From assembly GCF_963378105.1 (NCBI RefSeq), contig NZ_OY726398.1:2914001-2978000 (forward strand): a stretch of 64,000 bases of DNA, in the 5' to 3' direction. Positions 8,043 through 15,921 of the stretch are shown one piece after another. This DNA comes from Mycolicibacter sp. MU0102. Its GTDB lineage: Bacteria > Actinomycetota > Actinomycetes > Mycobacteriales > Mycobacteriaceae. Numbering within the stretch: position 1 is the stretch's first letter; the number at the start of each line of letters is the position of its first letter. The position numbers and the translations under genes were made by a program. The notes under the pieces were generated by a model. That model made no database searches, was not told the origin of the DNA, and was given only the letters and a program-made list of their open reading frames with translations.

Positions 8043-8773
8043 CTGCTCAGCCGTCCTTCTGCTCGGTTCGTCGACCCCATTGTCCCCGCAACCGGGGCGG
8101 CCGCCCCAGTCCCGGCCAAGGCCATCGCCACGTTGCGCACGTTGATGAACGAGAAGCGATGCTGGCTGCACGGTCCTAATGCAGTCAGTGCCGCGGTGTG
8201 CGCCGCGGTGGAGTAGCCCTTGTGTACCGCGAAGCCATAGCCGGGGTGGTCGGCGTCCAGGGTCGCCATGTAGCGGTCCCGACTGACCTTGGCCAGCACG
8301 CTCGCCGCGGCAATACACGCCGCCGCCCCGTCGCCGCCGATCACCGGAAGCGAGGGCATCGGCAGCCCCGGGACCCGGAACCCGTCGGACAGCACATAGC
8401 CCGGCCGCAGCGGCAGACCCGCCACCGCACGCCGCATGCCCTCGATGTTGGCCACGTGCACGCCGCGCGCGTCAACGTCGGCAGGCTCGATGAACACCAC
8501 GTGGTAGGCCAGCGCGTATCGGCAGATCAGCGGGAACAGCTGCTCACGGACCTTCTCGGTGAGCTTCTTGGAGTCGTCGAGCGCAGCCAGGGCCGCGGGT
8601 TTCCCCGGCCCGAGCACACAGGCGGCCACCACCAGCGGTCCGGCACAGGCACCGCGGCCGACCTCGTCGACACCGGCGACCGGGCCGAGCCCACTGCGGT
8701 ACAGCGCCGACTCCAACGTGCGCAGCCCCGGTGAACGACGAATCACCGTGCGCGGCGGCCAGGCCGGAGCCAT
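8039..8773 (-). CDS. rnhB: Ribonuclease HII
   Basis: A 244-residue RNase HII, which cuts the RNA strand of RNA-DNA hybrids and removes misincorporated ribonucleotides. The catalytic Asp-Glu pair is in GVDEVGRG (Asp36, Glu37); further acidic sites are in LDDSKKLTEK and YVLSDGF, and AAASVLAKVSRDR is the usual substrate-handling helix. The ATG at 8771-8773 gives MAPAWPPRTVIRRS, which fits the recalled Rv2902c N-terminus. It lies two bases after lepB ends. The operon order lepB, rnhB, DUF2469 is conserved with M. tuberculosis. Confidence 0.95.
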   Translation of the reverse strand: MAPAWPPRTVIRRSPGLRTLESALYRSGLGPVAGVDEVGRGACAGPLVVAACVLGPGKPAALAALDDSKKLTEKVREQLFPLICRYALAYHVVFIEPADVDARGVHVANIEGMRRAVAGLPLRPGYVLSDGFRVPGLPMPSLPVIGGDGAAACIAAASVLAKVSRDRYMATLDADHPGYGFAVHKGYSTAAHTAALTALGPCSQHRFSFINVRNVAMALAGTGAAAPVAGTMGSTNRAEGRLSR

Positions 8774-8775
8774 CG

Positions 8776-9591
8776 CTACGGGCCCTGCTGCGGGTTTATC
8801 GCTTTCACCGGCCCCCAGCGCGACGGCGGCCAGGCGATGAACCTGGTCTTGCCGATCACGTTGGCCACCGGGACGGTGCCGGCGTCCAAATCTTCTCCGG
8901 TGCACAGGATCCGGCGTTGCAGGTCGGGTTGGACCTGCACCGAGTCGCAGTGCGCCCGCGAGTCCGACGAATGGGTGCGGTTGTCACCCATCACCCACAG
9001 CCGCCCCTGGGGCACGGTCACCGGACCGAACTCGTTGCCCAGGCAGGGATAGACCAGCGGGTCGACCATCAGGGTGGCCGGGTTCAGGTAGGGCTCGTGG
9101 AGCAGCTTGCCGTCGACGGTCAGGCCGGTGTCGTTGCGGCACTGAACCGTCTGACCGCCTACCGCGATGACGCGCTTGACCAAGTCGTTCTCGTCGGGCG
9201 GGACGAACCCGATGAACGACAGGGCGTTTTGTACCCAGCGCACCGGCGTGTTGGTCGACCGGATCGACTTGTAGCCGACGTTCCACGACGGGGGGCCACG
9301 GAAGACCACGACATCGCCGGGCTGCGGTGCGCCGAAGCGGTAGGTGACCTTGTCCACCATGATGCGGTCGCCGACGCAGCCGTGGCAGCCGTGCAGCGTC
9401 GGCTCCATCGACTCCGACGGAATGAGGTACGGACGTGCCACGAACGTCAGCATCAGGTAGTACAGCACCAGCGCGATCGTGATCAGCACGACCGACTCGC
9501 GCAGGGTGCTGTGCTTGCCGTCCTCGGGCACCTCGACAGCCTCAGCCGCCTCGGGGGAACTTTCGGGTGATGAGCCCGTGGTTTCGGTCAC
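8776..9591 (-). CDS. lepB: Signal peptidase I
   Basis: A 271-residue type I signal peptidase, which cleaves exported preproteins on the outer face of the membrane. A membrane segment lies at about 33-51 (SVVLITIALVLYYLMLTFV), followed by the catalytic serine in SESMEPT (Ser61) and the general base Lys139 in DLVKRVIAVGG. GDNRTHSSDSR near the C-terminus is the conserved box. The cytoplasmic N-terminal arm is acidic and about 30 residues long. The start is GTG at 9589-9591. It corresponds to Rv2903c and lies between rplS and rnhB as in M. tuberculosis. Confidence 0.95.
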   Translation of the reverse strand: MTETTGSSPESSPEAAEAVEVPEDGKHSTLRESVVLITIALVLYYLMLTFVARPYLIPSESMEPTLHGCHGCVGDRIMVDKVTYRFGAPQPGDVVVFRGPPSWNVGYKSIRSTNTPVRWVQNALSFIGFVPPDENDLVKRVIAVGGQTVQCRNDTGLTVDGKLLHEPYLNPATLMVDPLVYPCLGNEFGPVTVPQGRLWVMGDNRTHSSDSRAHCDSVQVQPDLQRRILCTGEDLDAGTVPVANVIGKTRFIAWPPSRWGPVKAINPQQGP

Positions 9592-9658
9592 GAGATCAGG
9601 GTAATGACCGCGTCAGCGGTACCGGTGACCGATCGGAAAAAGCCCGGCGCGGGCAAGA

Positions 9659-10000
9659 TCAGCGCTTTTCCTTGATCTTGGCCTTCTTGCCGCGAAGCTC
9701 ACGCAGGTAGTACAGCTTGGCGCGCCGAACGTCACCGCGGACCACAACGTCGACGTGGTCGACGTTGGGCGAGTGCACCGGGAAGGTCCGCTCCACGCCG
9801 ACGCCGTAGCTCTCCTTGCGGACGGTGAACGTCTCGCGCACGCCGCCACCTTGCCGACGGATGACCACACCCTTGAACACCTGGATGCGCTCCTTGGAGC
9901 CCTCGATCACCTTCACGTGCACGTTGACCGTGTCGCCGGGGCCGAAGGCCGGGATGTCGTCGCGCAGCGACGCCTTGTCGACGATGTCCAGCGTGTTCAT
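9659..10000 (-). CDS. rplS: 50S ribosomal protein L19
   Basis: A 113-residue ribosomal protein that sits at the interface of the two subunits. It begins MNTLDIVDKASLRDDIPAFG and contains the family signatures GDTVNVHVKVIEG, VFKGVVIRR and RRAKLYYLRELRGKKAKIKEK. Length and sequence are typical. The ATG is at 9998-10000. It is separated from lepB by 67 bases and is preceded by a 385-base divergent region shared with lppW. Confidence 0.97.
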   Translation of the reverse strand: MNTLDIVDKASLRDDIPAFGPGDTVNVHVKVIEGSKERIQVFKGVVIRRQGGGVRETFTVRKESYGVGVERTFPVHSPNVDHVDVVVRGDVRRAKLYYLRELRGKKAKIKEKR

Positions 10001-10385
10001 TGGGGAAACACTTCCTCGCGGGTCGCGGCTTCGGACCGGCCGACACGCGTTGTGAGCATGCAGACGGTTACCGAGCCGATGGGTTCGGGCATGTTGTCGC
10101 GCTGTGCGGTGACCGGGACGCCAGGACTCCGCTGCACCATCAACCGCAGGCGACAACTGCTCAATTGTGCCAGACGCAGCGCAACCAGTGAAATCGCGCA
10201 AATCGCCGCTGGTCGTTCCACGCCGAGCCCCGTCGCCGTGATAATTCTGGAGGCGACCGAACTGCGCGATCCGCATGCCCACGCGGTAACCTATCCGGCG
10301 GGCCGATGGCAGCAGTTGTGGCGAGCCCGTGAACCCCATGTCGGTGCAATTGCGCGACTGATACCCGTTGAGGAGGCCACCAGCC
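10001..10385. promoter_or_regulatory. Divergent intergenic region between rplS and lppW
   Basis: These 385 bases hold no convincing gene. They must contain the rplS promoter and leader on the minus strand and the lppW promoter on the plus strand. A strong ribosome-binding site GAGGAGG at 10370-10376 belongs to lppW. I could not pick out a convincing -35/-10 pair for either gene by eye. Frames that stay open here are antisense shadows without family features. Confidence 0.5.
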
Positions 10386-11294
10386 GTGCGGCCATCGATG
10401 CTTCTGTTGACCATCGTTATGGTGATTTCCACGGTGGTGTTCGGCTGCGACGAGAAGGTCTATGGCGCCGACGCCGTACGGCCGACGCCGTACCACGCGC
10501 CCGAGGTGACACCGGTGGCCACGGCGATCGAAGCCCCCCGGGCGCCCGCGATTCAGCCGGCCGCGGTGGTCGATGGCCTCTCGGCGCGCATGCAGGAAGC
10601 CACCGACGACGCAGCCAAGGTCGGCGCCAACATCTCGGTGGCGGTGCTGGACCGGATCTCGCACCAGTTGATCACCAACGGCAACAGCCGGCCGATCGCC
10701 ACCGCGTCGGTCGTCAAGCTGTTCATCGCAGACGACCTGCTGCTCCGCAAGCCCGAAGGCGGCCTGTCGGCTGACGACCGGGCTGCTCTCGATTCCATGC
10801 TGCGTGCGTCCGACGACGGGGCGGCCGAGACGTTCTGGAACCAGAACGGCGGCAACGCGATCATCACCCGGGTGGCGAGCCGCTATGGCCTGGCCAACAC
10901 CTCACCGCCGTCGAACGGCGCCTGGTGGAACACCATCAGCACCGCACCGGACCTGGCGCGTTACTACGACATGCTGCTCAACGGTTCCGGCGGTCTGCCG
11001 CCGGCGCAGGCCAACATCATCATCAACAACCTCGCGCAGTCCACGCCGAGCGGCCTCGACGGCTACCCGCAGCGCTTCGGGATCCCGGAAGGCTTGTACG
11101 ACGAGCCGGTGGCGGTGAAGCAGGGCTGGATGTGCTGCATCGGCAACAACTGGATGCACCTGTCGACCGGCGTGGTCGGGGCGGATCGTCGCTACATCGT
11201 GGTGATCGAGTCGCTGCAGCCCAGCGATGACGCCACGGCGCGCACCACCATCACCGAAGCGGTGAAGACCATCTTTCCCGGCGGCCGGATCTAG
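10386..11294 (+). CDS. lppW: LppW-like lipoprotein, beta-lactamase/transpeptidase-like fold
   Basis: A 302-residue exported protein matching recalled Rv2905 (LppW). The start is GTG at 10386 because GAGGAGG at 10370-10376 is well placed for it; an in-frame TTG at 10368 lies upstream of that site. The signal peptide MRPSMLLLTIVMVISTVVFGC ends at a cysteine that could be lipidated, although the -2 residue is Phe rather than the usual small residue. The mature part has a serine-hydrolase-like layout: SVVK (SxxK-like) in ATASVVKLFIADD, SDDG where SxN is expected, and VKQGW where KTG is expected. It may therefore be an inactive or altered penicillin-recognising protein. The spelling ESLQPSDDATARTTIT also matches LppW. 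Confidence 0.88.
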   Translation: MRPSMLLLTIVMVISTVVFGCDEKVYGADAVRPTPYHAPEVTPVATAIEAPRAPAIQPAAVVDGLSARMQEATDDAAKVGANISVAVLDRISHQLITNGNSRPIATASVVKLFIADDLLLRKPEGGLSADDRAALDSMLRASDDGAAETFWNQNGGNAIITRVASRYGLANTSPPSNGAWWNTISTAPDLARYYDMLLNGSGGLPPAQANIIINNLAQSTPSGLDGYPQRFGIPEGLYDEPVAVKQGWMCCIGNNWMHLSTGVVGADRRYIVVIESLQPSDDATARTTITEAVKTIFPGGRI

Positions 11295-11299
11295 GCCGG

Positions 11300-11321
11300 C
11301 GGATCTAGTCCAGTAGATCCG
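11300..11321. terminator. Hairpin between convergent lppW and trmD
   Basis: Perfect 8-base arms CGGATCTA (11300-11307) and TAGATCCG (11314-11321) enclose a 6-base loop. The hairpin sits between the ends of the convergent lppW and trmD genes and overlaps the trmD stop codon. No T tract follows, which is common for mycobacterial intrinsic-like terminators. Function is inferred from position. Confidence 0.45.
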
Positions 11322-11991
11322 GACGGCGTTGGCGGGTCCGCTCCAGGGCGGCCTCGTGCCGCCAGGCGTTGATCCGGGCGTGGTCACCGGAGAGCAGCAC
11401 GTCAGGCACATCCAGGCCGCGCCAGCTCGGCGGACGGGTGTAGCTCGGCCCCTCCAGCAGCCCGTCGCGATCCGGCGAATGCGAATCGTCACGCTGGGAC
11501 GCCGGGTTGCCGAGCACGCCGGGCATGAGCCGCAGCACCGCTTCCAACATCACCAGGACTGCGGGCTCCCCGCCGGCCAGCACATAGTCCCCGATCGACA
11601 CCTCTTCGACCCGCATCCGCCGAGCGGCGTCGTCGGCGACCCGCTGATCGATGCCCTCGTAACGGCCACAGGCGAACACCAGATGCTCTTCGTGGCTCCA
11701 GCGCTGCGCGGTGGCCTGGTCGAACAGTGTTCCCGCCGGGGTCGGGACGATGAGAACGGTCTGCTCCGAACAGATTTCGTCCAGCGCTTCACCCCAGACC
11801 GGCGCCTTCATCACCATTCCCGGGCCGCCCCCGTAGGGCGAGTCGTCCACCGAGCGGTGCACATCGTGGGTCCAGCGCCGTAGGTCGTGAACCTCGAACG
11901 CGACCATCCCGGATTCGATCGCCTTGCCGGGCAGTGATTGCCGGATCGGAGCCAGGTAGTCGGGGAAGATCGTGACGACATCGATTCGCAT
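11305..11991 (-). CDS. trmD: tRNA (guanine-N1)-methyltransferase
   Basis: A 228-residue SPOUT-class methyltransferase that makes m1G37 next to the anticodon and so prevents frameshifting. It contains the knotted SAM-binding region SIGDYVLAGGEPAVLVMLEAV, the upstream VFACGRYEGIDQRV, and the N-terminal MRIDVVTIFPDYL typical of TrmD. Length equals that of Rv2906c (about 230). It lies 8 bases after rimM in the conserved rpsP-khpA-rimM-trmD group. Confidence 0.96.
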   Translation of the reverse strand: MRIDVVTIFPDYLAPIRQSLPGKAIESGMVAFEVHDLRRWTHDVHRSVDDSPYGGGPGMVMKAPVWGEALDEICSEQTVLIVPTPAGTLFDQATAQRWSHEEHLVFACGRYEGIDQRVADDAARRMRVEEVSIGDYVLAGGEPAVLVMLEAVLRLMPGVLGNPASQRDDSHSPDRDGLLEGPSYTRPPSWRGLDVPDVLLSGDHARINAWRHEAALERTRQRRPDLLD

Positions 11992-11999
11992 GCCGCGCT

Positions 12000-12521
12000 T
12001 TACCCGTCCAGCTCCAGCAGCCCGTCGGGCGGGTCGATCAGCACGGTGCCCTCAGCCAGCGACACCGACGGCACGAACGCAGCGATGAACGGCACCAACA
12101 ATTCCCGACCACCGGTCCGTTTGATCGCGAGCAGTTCGCCGGCAGCCGTGTGCAACACCTCGGTCACGGTGCCGATCTCCTCCCCCGCCACGGTGCGCAC
12201 CTGCAGACCCTCGAGTTGATGGTCGTAGTAGGTGTCCGGCTCGGTGATCGGCGGCAACTCCGCAGAATCGACGACGAAAACGCTGCCGCGAACCGCGTCG
12301 GCGCCGTCACGGTCGACGACCCCGGCCAACCGCACCAATAGGCGTGCCCCATGCGGGCGCGCCGCCTCGACGACGTAGTCGCGTTGCGGCGCACCCGACT
12401 TACGGGCGTGCAGAGTTGCACCCGGCGCGAACCGAATTTCGGGATCGTCGGTACGGACATCGACGACGAGTTCGCCGCTGATGCCGTGGGCCTTGACCAC
12501 ACGCCCGACTATCAGCTCCAT
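12000..12521 (-). CDS. rimM: Ribosome maturation factor RimM
   Basis: A 173-residue protein that helps mature the 30S head by binding S19. It has an N-terminal RimM domain (about 1-85, VVKAHGISGELVVDVRTDDP) and a C-terminal PRC-barrel (about 95-165, EVLHTAAGELLAIKRTGGRELLVPF). It corresponds to Rv2907c and lies between khpA and trmD in the usual order. The sequence looks complete and ordinary. Confidence 0.95.
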   Translation of the reverse strand: MELIVGRVVKAHGISGELVVDVRTDDPEIRFAPGATLHARKSGAPQRDYVVEAARPHGARLLVRLAGVVDRDGADAVRGSVFVVDSAELPPITEPDTYYDHQLEGLQVRTVAGEEIGTVTEVLHTAAGELLAIKRTGGRELLVPFIAAFVPSVSLAEGTVLIDPPDGLLELDG

Positions 12522-12532
12522 GAGCCGGTCGA

Positions 12533-12775
12533 CTACCGGTCGGTGTCCACCACGTCCACGCGGATACCACGTCCACCGATACCGGCGACGAGGGTGCGCA
12601 ACGCAGTGGCGGTGCGACCGCCGCGACCGATTACCTTGCCCAGGTCGTCGGGGTGCACATGCACCTCGACGGTGCGGCCACGGCGGTTGGTCACCATGTC
12701 GACTCGTACGTCATCGGGGTTGTCGACGATGCCGCGCACCAGGTGCTCGACAGCGTCTGCCACCACGGCACTCAT
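12533..12775 (-). CDS. khpA: KH-domain RNA-binding protein KhpA
   Basis: An 80-residue single KH-domain protein. The RNA-contacting GxxG loop is in LGKVIGRGGRTATALRTL, and the start MSAVVADAVEHLVRGIVDNPDDV is typical of the family, which often pairs with a second KH/Jag protein and affects RNA turnover and cell length. It corresponds to Rv2908c. It lies between rpsP and rimM, with 8 and 11 bases on either side. The ATG is at 12773-12775. Confidence 0.94.
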   Translation of the reverse strand: MSAVVADAVEHLVRGIVDNPDDVRVDMVTNRRGRTVEVHVHPDDLGKVIGRGGRTATALRTLVAGIGGRGIRVDVVDTDR

Positions 12776-12783
12776 CGCCGCGG

Positions 12784-13278
12784 TCAGCTCTCGCTGGCCG
12801 ACTCGGCGGCCTCAGCAGCGGGAGCCTCGGCGGCGGCGTCCTCGGCGGGAGCCTCAGCCTTGTCGTCGGCCTTCTCAGCCTTCTTGGCCGGCGCCTTCTT
12901 CTTCTTGGCGGTGGTGGCCTCGGTGGTCGGGCCACCCTCGGCCTCGGCCAGCGCGGCGTTGAACAGCTCCAGCTTGCTCGGCTTGGCCGGCTTGACCTTC
13001 AGGCGGCCCTCGGCGCCGGGCAGGCCCTTGAACTTCTGCCAGTCACCGGTGATCTTCAGCAGCTTGAGCACCGGCTCGGTGGGCTGGGCACCGACCGACA
13101 GCCAGTACTGGGCGCGCTCCGAGTCGATCTCGATCAGGCTCGGCTCTTCCTTCGGGTGGTAGCGACCGATGACCTCGATGGCGCGGCCGTCCCGGCGGGA
13201 GCGCGCGTCGGCAATCGCGATGCGGTACTGCGGGTTGCGGATCTTACCGAGGCGGGTGAGCTTGATCTTGACAGCCAT
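12784..13278 (-). CDS. rpsP: 30S ribosomal protein S16 with charged C-terminal tail
   Basis: A 164-residue S16. The conserved core (about 1-110, MAVKIKLTRLGKIRNPQYRI and GRYHPKEEPSLIEIDSERA) is followed by an Ala/Lys/Glu-rich tail of about 50 residues that is usual in mycobacteria (Rv2909c has about 162 residues). The ATG at 13276-13278 is preceded by AGGAGT on the minus strand. It heads the rpsP-khpA-rimM-trmD group. The tail is low in complexity and probably disordered. Confidence 0.96.
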   Translation of the reverse strand: MAVKIKLTRLGKIRNPQYRIAIADARSRRDGRAIEVIGRYHPKEEPSLIEIDSERAQYWLSVGAQPTEPVLKLLKITGDWQKFKGLPGAEGRLKVKPAKPSKLELFNAALAEAEGGPTTEATTAKKKKAPAKKAEKADDKAEAPAEDAAAEAPAAEAAESASES

Positions 13279-13446
13279 GAATACTCCTGCGATATCACGC
13301 TGCAATTCAGCGATGCGGGCGGGATTGCCCACATCCGGTTTTGCCTCGCGTGGTTGCGTCACCCCGCGCGGAGCCCCAACAGGGTCGCATCGCACGGCGG
13401 ACAGCCGCCCATTGTGCCAGAAGCAGACCGGTCAGCAGAAATCGCC

Positions 13447-13866
13447 TCAGGGCATCTTCTGAAAGCACTTGATTTCGGAACGCCGGCTCATCCGCCAGCC
13501 GTCGGCGGTGCGGACGAACTGGTCGTCGTACCACAGCCCCACCAGCATCATGGGGTCGTTCTCCCCGCTGAACACCATCGGGTTGAAACAGAAGGTGCGT
13601 GCGGTGGCACTGTCGCCGTCGACGCGGATCGCCGGTAGACCCAGCATGTGGGCGTAGTTGGCGAATTTGGGCAGTACCTCGGCCAGCCAAGCCTTGACCT
13701 CCGGGAAGCGCCCGTCGATACCGCCCAGGGCGCGGTAGTCGATGTAGGCATCGGGGGTGAACACCGCGTCTAGACCGTCGAAGTTGCGGGTGTCGATCGC
13801 AGTCGAGTAGTCGACCAGCAGCTGCTGGATCTCCCAACGGTCCGAAATTTCTTGTTGGCTCAGCAT
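13447..13866 (-). CDS. SnoaL/NTF2-like protein (Rv2910c-like)
   Basis: A 139-residue SnoaL-like (NTF2 fold) protein beginning MLSQQEISDRWEIQQLLVDYS and ending KCFQKMP. It contains AYIDYRALGGIDG, the usual conserved stretch, and matches recalled Rv2910c closely. The family includes ketosteroid isomerases, dehydratases and many non-enzymatic members; no specific substrate can be given. The ATG at 13864-13866 is preferred to one further upstream at 13905 because it matches the homolog and leaves room for the divergent dacB2 start at 13904. Confidence 0.9.
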   Translation of the reverse strand: MLSQQEISDRWEIQQLLVDYSTAIDTRNFDGLDAVFTPDAYIDYRALGGIDGRFPEVKAWLAEVLPKFANYAHMLGLPAIRVDGDSATARTFCFNPMVFSGENDPMMLVGLWYDDQFVRTADGWRMSRRSEIKCFQKMP

Positions 13867-13903
13867 TCCTCGATTGAACACCACAGCGGTAAGGTAGGCC
13901 GCC

Positions 13904-14773
13904 ATGCGGAAAATCTTGGCCGCAATCGCGGCTCTCGCAACAATGTTCGCCTCTCCCGCCGTGACTGCCCACGCCGACGCTGCACAGCCCCTCGGCTCGG
14001 CGCCGGTGCCGGTCGGCCCGGCCCCGAACTGGCTGATCGCCGACCTGGATTCCGGGCAGGTGCTCGCCGAGCAGAACGGCTACGCCGCGACTCCCCCGGC
14101 CAGCACGATCAAGGTTCTGCTGGCACTGGTGGTACTCGACGAGTTGAATCTCGACGACACCATGGTCGCCACCCCGGCCGACACCCACGTGGAGTGCAAC
14201 TGTGTCGGGGTCAAGGCCGACCACAGCTACTCCGCACGGCAGCTGCTGGAAGGCCTGCTGCTGGTTTCGGGCAACGACGCCGCCAACGCACTGGCAGACA
14301 TGCTCGGTGGGCCGGAAGCGGCGGTGGCGAAGATGAACGCCAAGGCCGCTGCGGTCGGGGCGACCGATACCCACGCCAGTACACCGTCCGGGCTGGACGG
14401 CCCCGGCGGCCCGGGCGCGAGCACCCCGCACGACCTGGCGGCCATCTTCCGGGCGGCGATGGCCAACCCGGTGTTCGCCGAGATCACCGCGCAGCCCGCG
14501 GCGACGTTCCCCACCGATGCCGGGGAGCGTCCGATCGTGAACATGAACGAACTGCTGGCCCGCTACCCGGGGGCGTTCGGCGGCAAGACCGGCTTTACCG
14601 ACGCTGCCCGCAAGACCTACGTCGGCGGCGCGGCCCGCGACGGCCGGCGGTTGGTGGTCGCGATGATGTACGGACTCATCCATGAGGGCGGGCCGACCTA
14701 TTGGGACCAGGCGGCCGCCCTACTGGATTGGGGTTTCGCGCAGTCGCCGATGTCGAGCGTCGGGAGCCTGTAG
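13904..14773 (+). CDS. dacB2: D-alanyl-D-alanine carboxypeptidase DacB2
   Basis: A 289-residue exported class A PBP-type carboxypeptidase (peptidase S11) that trims the terminal D-Ala from peptidoglycan peptides. A signal peptide occupies about 1-26 (MRKILAAIAALATMFA...AHADA). The catalytic SxxK is STIK (67-70), SxN is in LLLVSGNDAANA, and KTG is in FGGKTGFTDAA. All three motifs are intact. It matches Rv2911. In M. tuberculosis three genes including pknI follow before the amidohydrolase; here the two are separated only by a hairpin region. Confidence 0.95.
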   Translation: MRKILAAIAALATMFASPAVTAHADAAQPLGSAPVPVGPAPNWLIADLDSGQVLAEQNGYAATPPASTIKVLLALVVLDELNLDDTMVATPADTHVECNCVGVKADHSYSARQLLEGLLLVSGNDAANALADMLGGPEAAVAKMNAKAAAVGATDTHASTPSGLDGPGGPGASTPHDLAAIFRAAMANPVFAEITAQPAATFPTDAGERPIVNMNELLARYPGAFGGKTGFTDAARKTYVGGAARDGRRLVVAMMYGLIHEGGPTYWDQAAALLDWGFAQSPMSSVGSL

Positions 14774-14782
14774 GTCGAGCAT

Positions 14783-14844
14783 CGCCGAACGTGTAATCAG
14801 CGCGAGAAATCGCCGGAAATATCGCGCTGTGTGCACGTTCGGCG
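14783..14844. terminator. Large imperfect hairpin between convergent dacB2 and amidohydrolase genes
   Basis: Arms of 23 bases (14783-14805 and 14822-14844) pair over CGCCGAACGTG and CAGCGCGA blocks, interrupted by a 4-base mismatch, around a 16-base loop. It lies midway between two convergent stop codons and could end transcription from both sides. The CGCCGAACGTG ends look like those of dispersed mycobacterial intergenic palindromes, which I recall but cannot check here. Confidence 0.55.
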
Positions 14845-14852
14845 CCGGTTAG

Positions 14853-15920
14853 CTAGTAGACCCGGCCGCGCAGCATCACCAGATCGGGACGGCTCAGCAC
14901 CTCGGGGCCGTCGCGCGGGTCGTCGGCAAAACAGACCAGGTCGGCCGGCGCGCCCTGCTCCAGCACCGGTGCCCCCAGCCAGCGCCGGGCATCCCAGCAG
15001 GCCGCACCCAGTGCTTCGGTGCGGCTGAGGCCAACCCCGGACAGGGCGTCGACTTCGTCGGCGATCCGGCCGTGGGCCACCATTCCACCGGCATCGGTGC
15101 CGGCGTAGATCGGCACGCCGGCTTCCCGAGCCGCACCGATCCGCGATCGACAGCTGGCGTGCAGCGCGCGCATGTGCGCGGCGTAGGTCGGGTATTTGGC
15201 CGCCGATTCGGCGATACCCGGGAAGTTGTCGATGTTGATCAGCGTGGGCACCAGGGCCGTGCCGTTGGTCAGCATCAGCTCGATGATGTCGTCGGTGATG
15301 CCGGTGCCGTGCTCGATGCAGTCGATGCCGGCATTGATCAGACCGGGGAGCGCATCCTCGCCGAAGACGTGCGCGGTGACCCGCGCGCCGTTGGCGTGCG
15401 CGGCGTCGATGGCCGACTTCAGTACGTCGTCGGACCACAGCGGCGCGAGGTCGCCGACACCCCGATCGATCCAGTCCCCCACCAGCTTCACCCAGCCGTC
15501 GCCGCGACGGGCTTGAGTGGCAACGGCTTCCGGCAATTGTGTCTCGTCGTCGACGTCGATCGGCAGTCCGGGGATGTAGCGCTTGGTCCGGGCCAGGTGC
15601 TGCCCGGCGCGGACGATGCGCGGCAGGTCGGCACGGTCGTCGAATGCGCGGGTGTCGACCGGTGAACCGGCGTCACGGATCAGCAGTACCCCGGCACGCC
15701 GTTCGGTCTCAGCCTGGCGCACCGCCTCGTCGACGTCGACCGGCCCACCCGGCCCGATCCCGACGTGACAGTGCGCGTCGACCAGGCCCGGGATGATCCA
15801 GCCGTCGGAGAAGACGGTCTCAGCGCCGTCGACCGGCTCGAGGCTGATCGTGCCGTCGACGATCCAGTACTCGACAGGCTGTTCGTCGGGCAGCCCGCGA
15901 CCGGAAACGTGGAGCGCCAA
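14853..15920 (-). CDS. Metal-dependent amidohydrolase (Rv2915c-like)
   Basis: A 355-residue member of the amidohydrolase superfamily (TIM barrel, one or two metals). The metal-binding HxH is in PGLVDAHCHVG; a probable carboxylated Lys is in WVKLVGDW, a His in VTAHVFGE, another in IDCIEHGTG, and the catalytic Asp in IYAGTDAGG. It matches recalled Rv2915c. The start is TTG at 15918-15920, two codons short of the ffh stop with a 1-base gap, so it is probably translated after ffh. The substrate is unknown; prolidase- or imidazolonepropionase-like relatives act on small amides. Confidence 0.88.
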   Translation of the reverse strand: MALHVSGRGLPDEQPVEYWIVDGTISLEPVDGAETVFSDGWIIPGLVDAHCHVGIGPGGPVDVDEAVRQAETERRAGVLLIRDAGSPVDTRAFDDRADLPRIVRAGQHLARTKRYIPGLPIDVDDETQLPEAVATQARRGDGWVKLVGDWIDRGVGDLAPLWSDDVLKSAIDAAHANGARVTAHVFGEDALPGLINAGIDCIEHGTGITDDIIELMLTNGTALVPTLINIDNFPGIAESAAKYPTYAAHMRALHASCRSRIGAAREAGVPIYAGTDAGGMVAHGRIADEVDALSGVGLSRTEALGAACWDARRWLGAPVLEQGAPADLVCFADDPRDGPEVLSRPDLVMLRGRVY

Positions 15921-15921
15921 A

